Assembly: GCA_963573305.1 (NCBI GenBank)
Contig: OY754339.1
Coordinates: 13,005,941-13,069,940 of the forward strand
DNA from: Pyrrhosoma nymphula
Lineage: Eukaryota; Arthropoda; Insecta; Odonata; Coenagrionidae
Direction: 5' to 3'
Length of the DNA stretch: 64,000 bases
Made by a program: the position numbers and the translations under genes. The notes beneath the pieces are model-generated. The model had not been told where the DNA came from. It did no database searches and saw only the letters and a program-made list of their open reading frames with translations. Positions 62,257 through 64,000 of this stretch are shown here, in pieces; the stretch's first letter is position 1, and every line of letters begins with the position of its first letter.

Positions 62257-64000
62257 TCAAGTTTTTAACTGTTGCCCCACTTCTACCGCAGCTATGATTA
62301 GGAGTGTCAGCGGGAAGGTGAAGATCGGGATTTGGAATCTGAGGAAAGGGAGTGAGTTGGGTGAGAGGCTGAGAAATTCTAGGATCGGCAGGTTCTTCGT
62401 CGCTGGAGATTGGGTTACTTTTGGAGATTCGTCGCTGGAGATTGGCTTTCTTGATGTTTTGGCGTTAGGCACAGGGAAATTGCGGAAAGGTTGGTGGAGA
62501 GTTGGAAGGTGAGAGAGATTGCTGGGGAATTTAGGTATTTTCGACTTTTTGAGGTCCGAGGGAGTCTTTGGGATTATATCCTTAGGGTAAGGGAATCTTC
62601 CTTGGGGTAGGCTGGGAGACCAGAGGGAAGATATCAGGGAATTCGTGGAGTACTTGACTGTGAGGGCGTAGTTTCTGGAATAGTAAACTAAGAGGTCTTG
62701 AAGCTGTGGTATGCCGAGCTCCGAGCGGATTTGGGCGTAGGATATGAACAAAGGGGAGCCGGAAAGTTGCCTTGCAGTTTGGTCAAGAAACTTTTGGAGG
62801 TTTTTTTTGCACGTTTTGTTTAATTTAATCCAGACAGGGCAGGCGTACAGCATTTTTGGGAGAAGGATGTTGAAGAAAATTCTGAGTTTGTTGTTTATGG
62901 AAGTGGGGCTATTGTAATGGAGCAATGGATGAAGGGCTTTTTTGGCGTTTTGTACAGAGGCAAGAATTTTTTCAGAGTGTGCGGCGAAGGATAGTTTTTC
63001 ATCCAACGTAACTCCAAGAAAAGTGGCTTCAAGCTTTTGTGGAATGAATTTACTGTAGAGGGTTAATGGAAAGTTATCTCTCTTAGTTGACTTAAAGGTG
63101 AAGCACACTTTGGCACATTTAGACAGATTCATTTGTAGTTTCCAGTCATCAAGCCACTCTTCAATGAGGTCTAGATGTGCCTGTAGGATGTCTGCATTTT
63201 TCTCAGGCCACCAACTGCGAGTCGCGATGGTGGCATCGTCAGCATATAGGAAGAGTTTGGTGCCGTCAGAAGTGGGGAAGTCGTTGATGTACATATTGAA
63301 GAGTGTAGGGCTGAGAACGTCGCCCTGCGGAACGCCTGTGTGGATAGGGTGTACGTCTGAGAGAAATTTGTTATGCTTAATTTGAAAGAATCGGCCGGTG
63401 AGGAAGGATTGAATTAATTTGATGATGTGGTTTGGGATGTTCAAGTTGTAGAGTTTTGAGATAGGGCCATCGTGCCAGACCTTGTCGAAGGCCTGGCTGA
63501 TATCGAGAAAGACTGCAGATGTGACCATCTTGGAGTTGATGCCGGAGGTGACGTACTCAGTTAGCCTATTGATTTGGTGTACTGTGGAAGTCCGAGCAGC
63601 GAAGCCGAACTGCTCCTCTCTGAAGAGAGGAAAGGGAAGTCTCTGTAGTTGCCTAAGAATCAGCCTTTCGTAGATTTTTGCGAAAGTGCATGTCAGGGAG
63701 ATGGGTCTATAGTTGGAGACGTCAGACAGTATTTTCTTTGGTTTCGGGATCATTACAATAATTGATGTCTTCCAAGCATCGGGAAATGTTGCAGCAAATA
63801 AGCATGCGTTTAGGATTTTGGTGAGGTATTCAATATGTTGAGGAGTAAGGAGTTTTGTTGCTTTCGGGGAAATATGGTCAGTGCCTGAGGAGCATTTGTT
63901 GGGGAGACTATTAATAATCAATTTGACGTCGTGAAAGGTGCAGGAGAATGGTTCAGAGGTCGGAGTAAGTGCGAGGGATAATATATCAGAAGATATCGCA
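62257..64000 (-). CDS. Jockey-type LINE reverse transcriptase, runs off window
   Basis: A 554-codon uninterrupted frame from 63921: SSGTDHISPKATKLLTPQHI, IVMIPKPKKILSDVSNYRPI, EEQFGFAARTSTVHQINRLT, SAVFLDISQAFDKVWHDGPI, HTGVPQGDVLSPTLFNMYIN and KLFLYADDATIATRSWWPEK, then QMNLSKCAKVCFTFKSTKRD and ATFLGVTLDEKLSF. These are RT blocks 0-7 with the catalytic FLDISQAFD and YADD. A long Pro/Ser-rich C-terminus ends at 62257, followed by 3' UTR and A-rich tail. Residues upstream of 63921 continue past the window edge, so the start is unknown. RT appears intact, and it is the best candidate here for a recently active LINE. Confidence 0.85.
   Translation of the reverse strand, partial: AISSDILSLALTPTSEPFSCTFHDVKLIINSLPNKCSSGTDHISPKATKLLTPQHIEYLTKILNACLFAATFPDAWKTSIIVMIPKPKKILSDVSNYRPISLTCTFAKIYERLILRQLQRLPFPLFREEQFGFAARTSTVHQINRLTEYVTSGINSKMVTSAVFLDISQAFDKVWHDGPISKLYNLNIPNHIIKLIQSFLTGRFFQIKHNKFLSDVHPIHTGVPQGDVLSPTLFNMYINDFPTSDGTKLFLYADDATIATRSWWPEKNADILQAHLDLIEEWLDDWKLQMNLSKCAKVCFTFKSTKRDNFPLTLYSKFIPQKLEATFLGVTLDEKLSFAAHSEKILASVQNAKKALHPLLHYNSPTSINNKLRIFFNILLPKMLYACPVWIKLNKTCKKNLQKFLDQTARQLSGSPLFISYAQIRSELGIPQLQDLLVYYSRNYALTVKYSTNSLISSLWSPSLPQGRFPYPKDIIPKTPSDLKKSKIPKFPSNLSHLPTLHQPFRNFPVPNAKTSRKPISSDESPKVTQSPATKNLPILEFLSLSPNSLPFLRFQIPIFTFPLTLLIIAAVEVGQQLKT

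Overview
This is a eukaryotic nuclear window, almost certainly from an arthropod and probably an insect. There are no bacterial-style operons. Coding pieces are split by GT-AG introns. Nearly all recognisable protein homology is to retroelements and DNA transposons: Penelope-like elements with GIY-YIG endonucleases, Jockey- and I-type LINEs, a Ty3/gypsy element, PIF/Harbinger elements, P-element/THAP9-like transposases, a piggyBac relic, a Tigger-like MITE and a tRNA-derived SINE. I do not commit to a species.

Layout. 1-3.6 kb: a tRNA-derived SINE, then a short but complete Harbinger element with 43-bp TIRs, a TAA target duplication and broken MADF-like and transposase genes. 3.9-8.5 kb: two head-to-tail Penelope-like copies (2,112-bp period, nearly identical) ending in a hammerhead-like motif. 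10-20 kb: sparse DNA with an isolated Penelope terminal repeat, a MITE, the only plausible host coding sequence (a HAX1-like terminal exon with poly(A) signal at 12.6 kb), a perfect 92-bp foldback of Penelope ends, a Tigger-like MITE and a piggyBac relic. 22-30.4 kb: broken P-element/THAP9-like transposases in several partial copies, interleaved with an unidentified duplicated protein that may be virus-derived, a gypsy RT scrap and a second Harbinger fragment. 32.6-35.4 kb: a THAP9-like gene with introns still visible. 36.7-39.5 kb: a second Penelope family. 39.5-41.3 kb: two 3' ends of an I-type LINE. 42.2-44.2 kb: a Harbinger-associated SANT-like gene and facing Penelope ends. 45.9-48.3 kb: a truncated Jockey-type LINE abutting a deleted gypsy element. 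48.3-50.0 kb: a broken DUF4806-like gene whose second exon is tandemly duplicated. 50.9-52.6 kb: an unidentified capsid-like reading frame bracketed by a 17-bp direct repeat. 53.9-56.8 kb: another THAP9-like transposase. 57.6-64 kb: Jockey-type LINEs of two families, the last running off the window.

Almost every element carries frameshifts, stops or deletions. The best leads are the recurring hammerhead-like motifs at Penelope termini, the Penelope tandem whose copies share the same lesions, the concentration of THAP9-like transposases, and the two unidentified proteins at 22-26 kb and 51-52.5 kb. All identifications come from reading motifs by eye; no database search was run.
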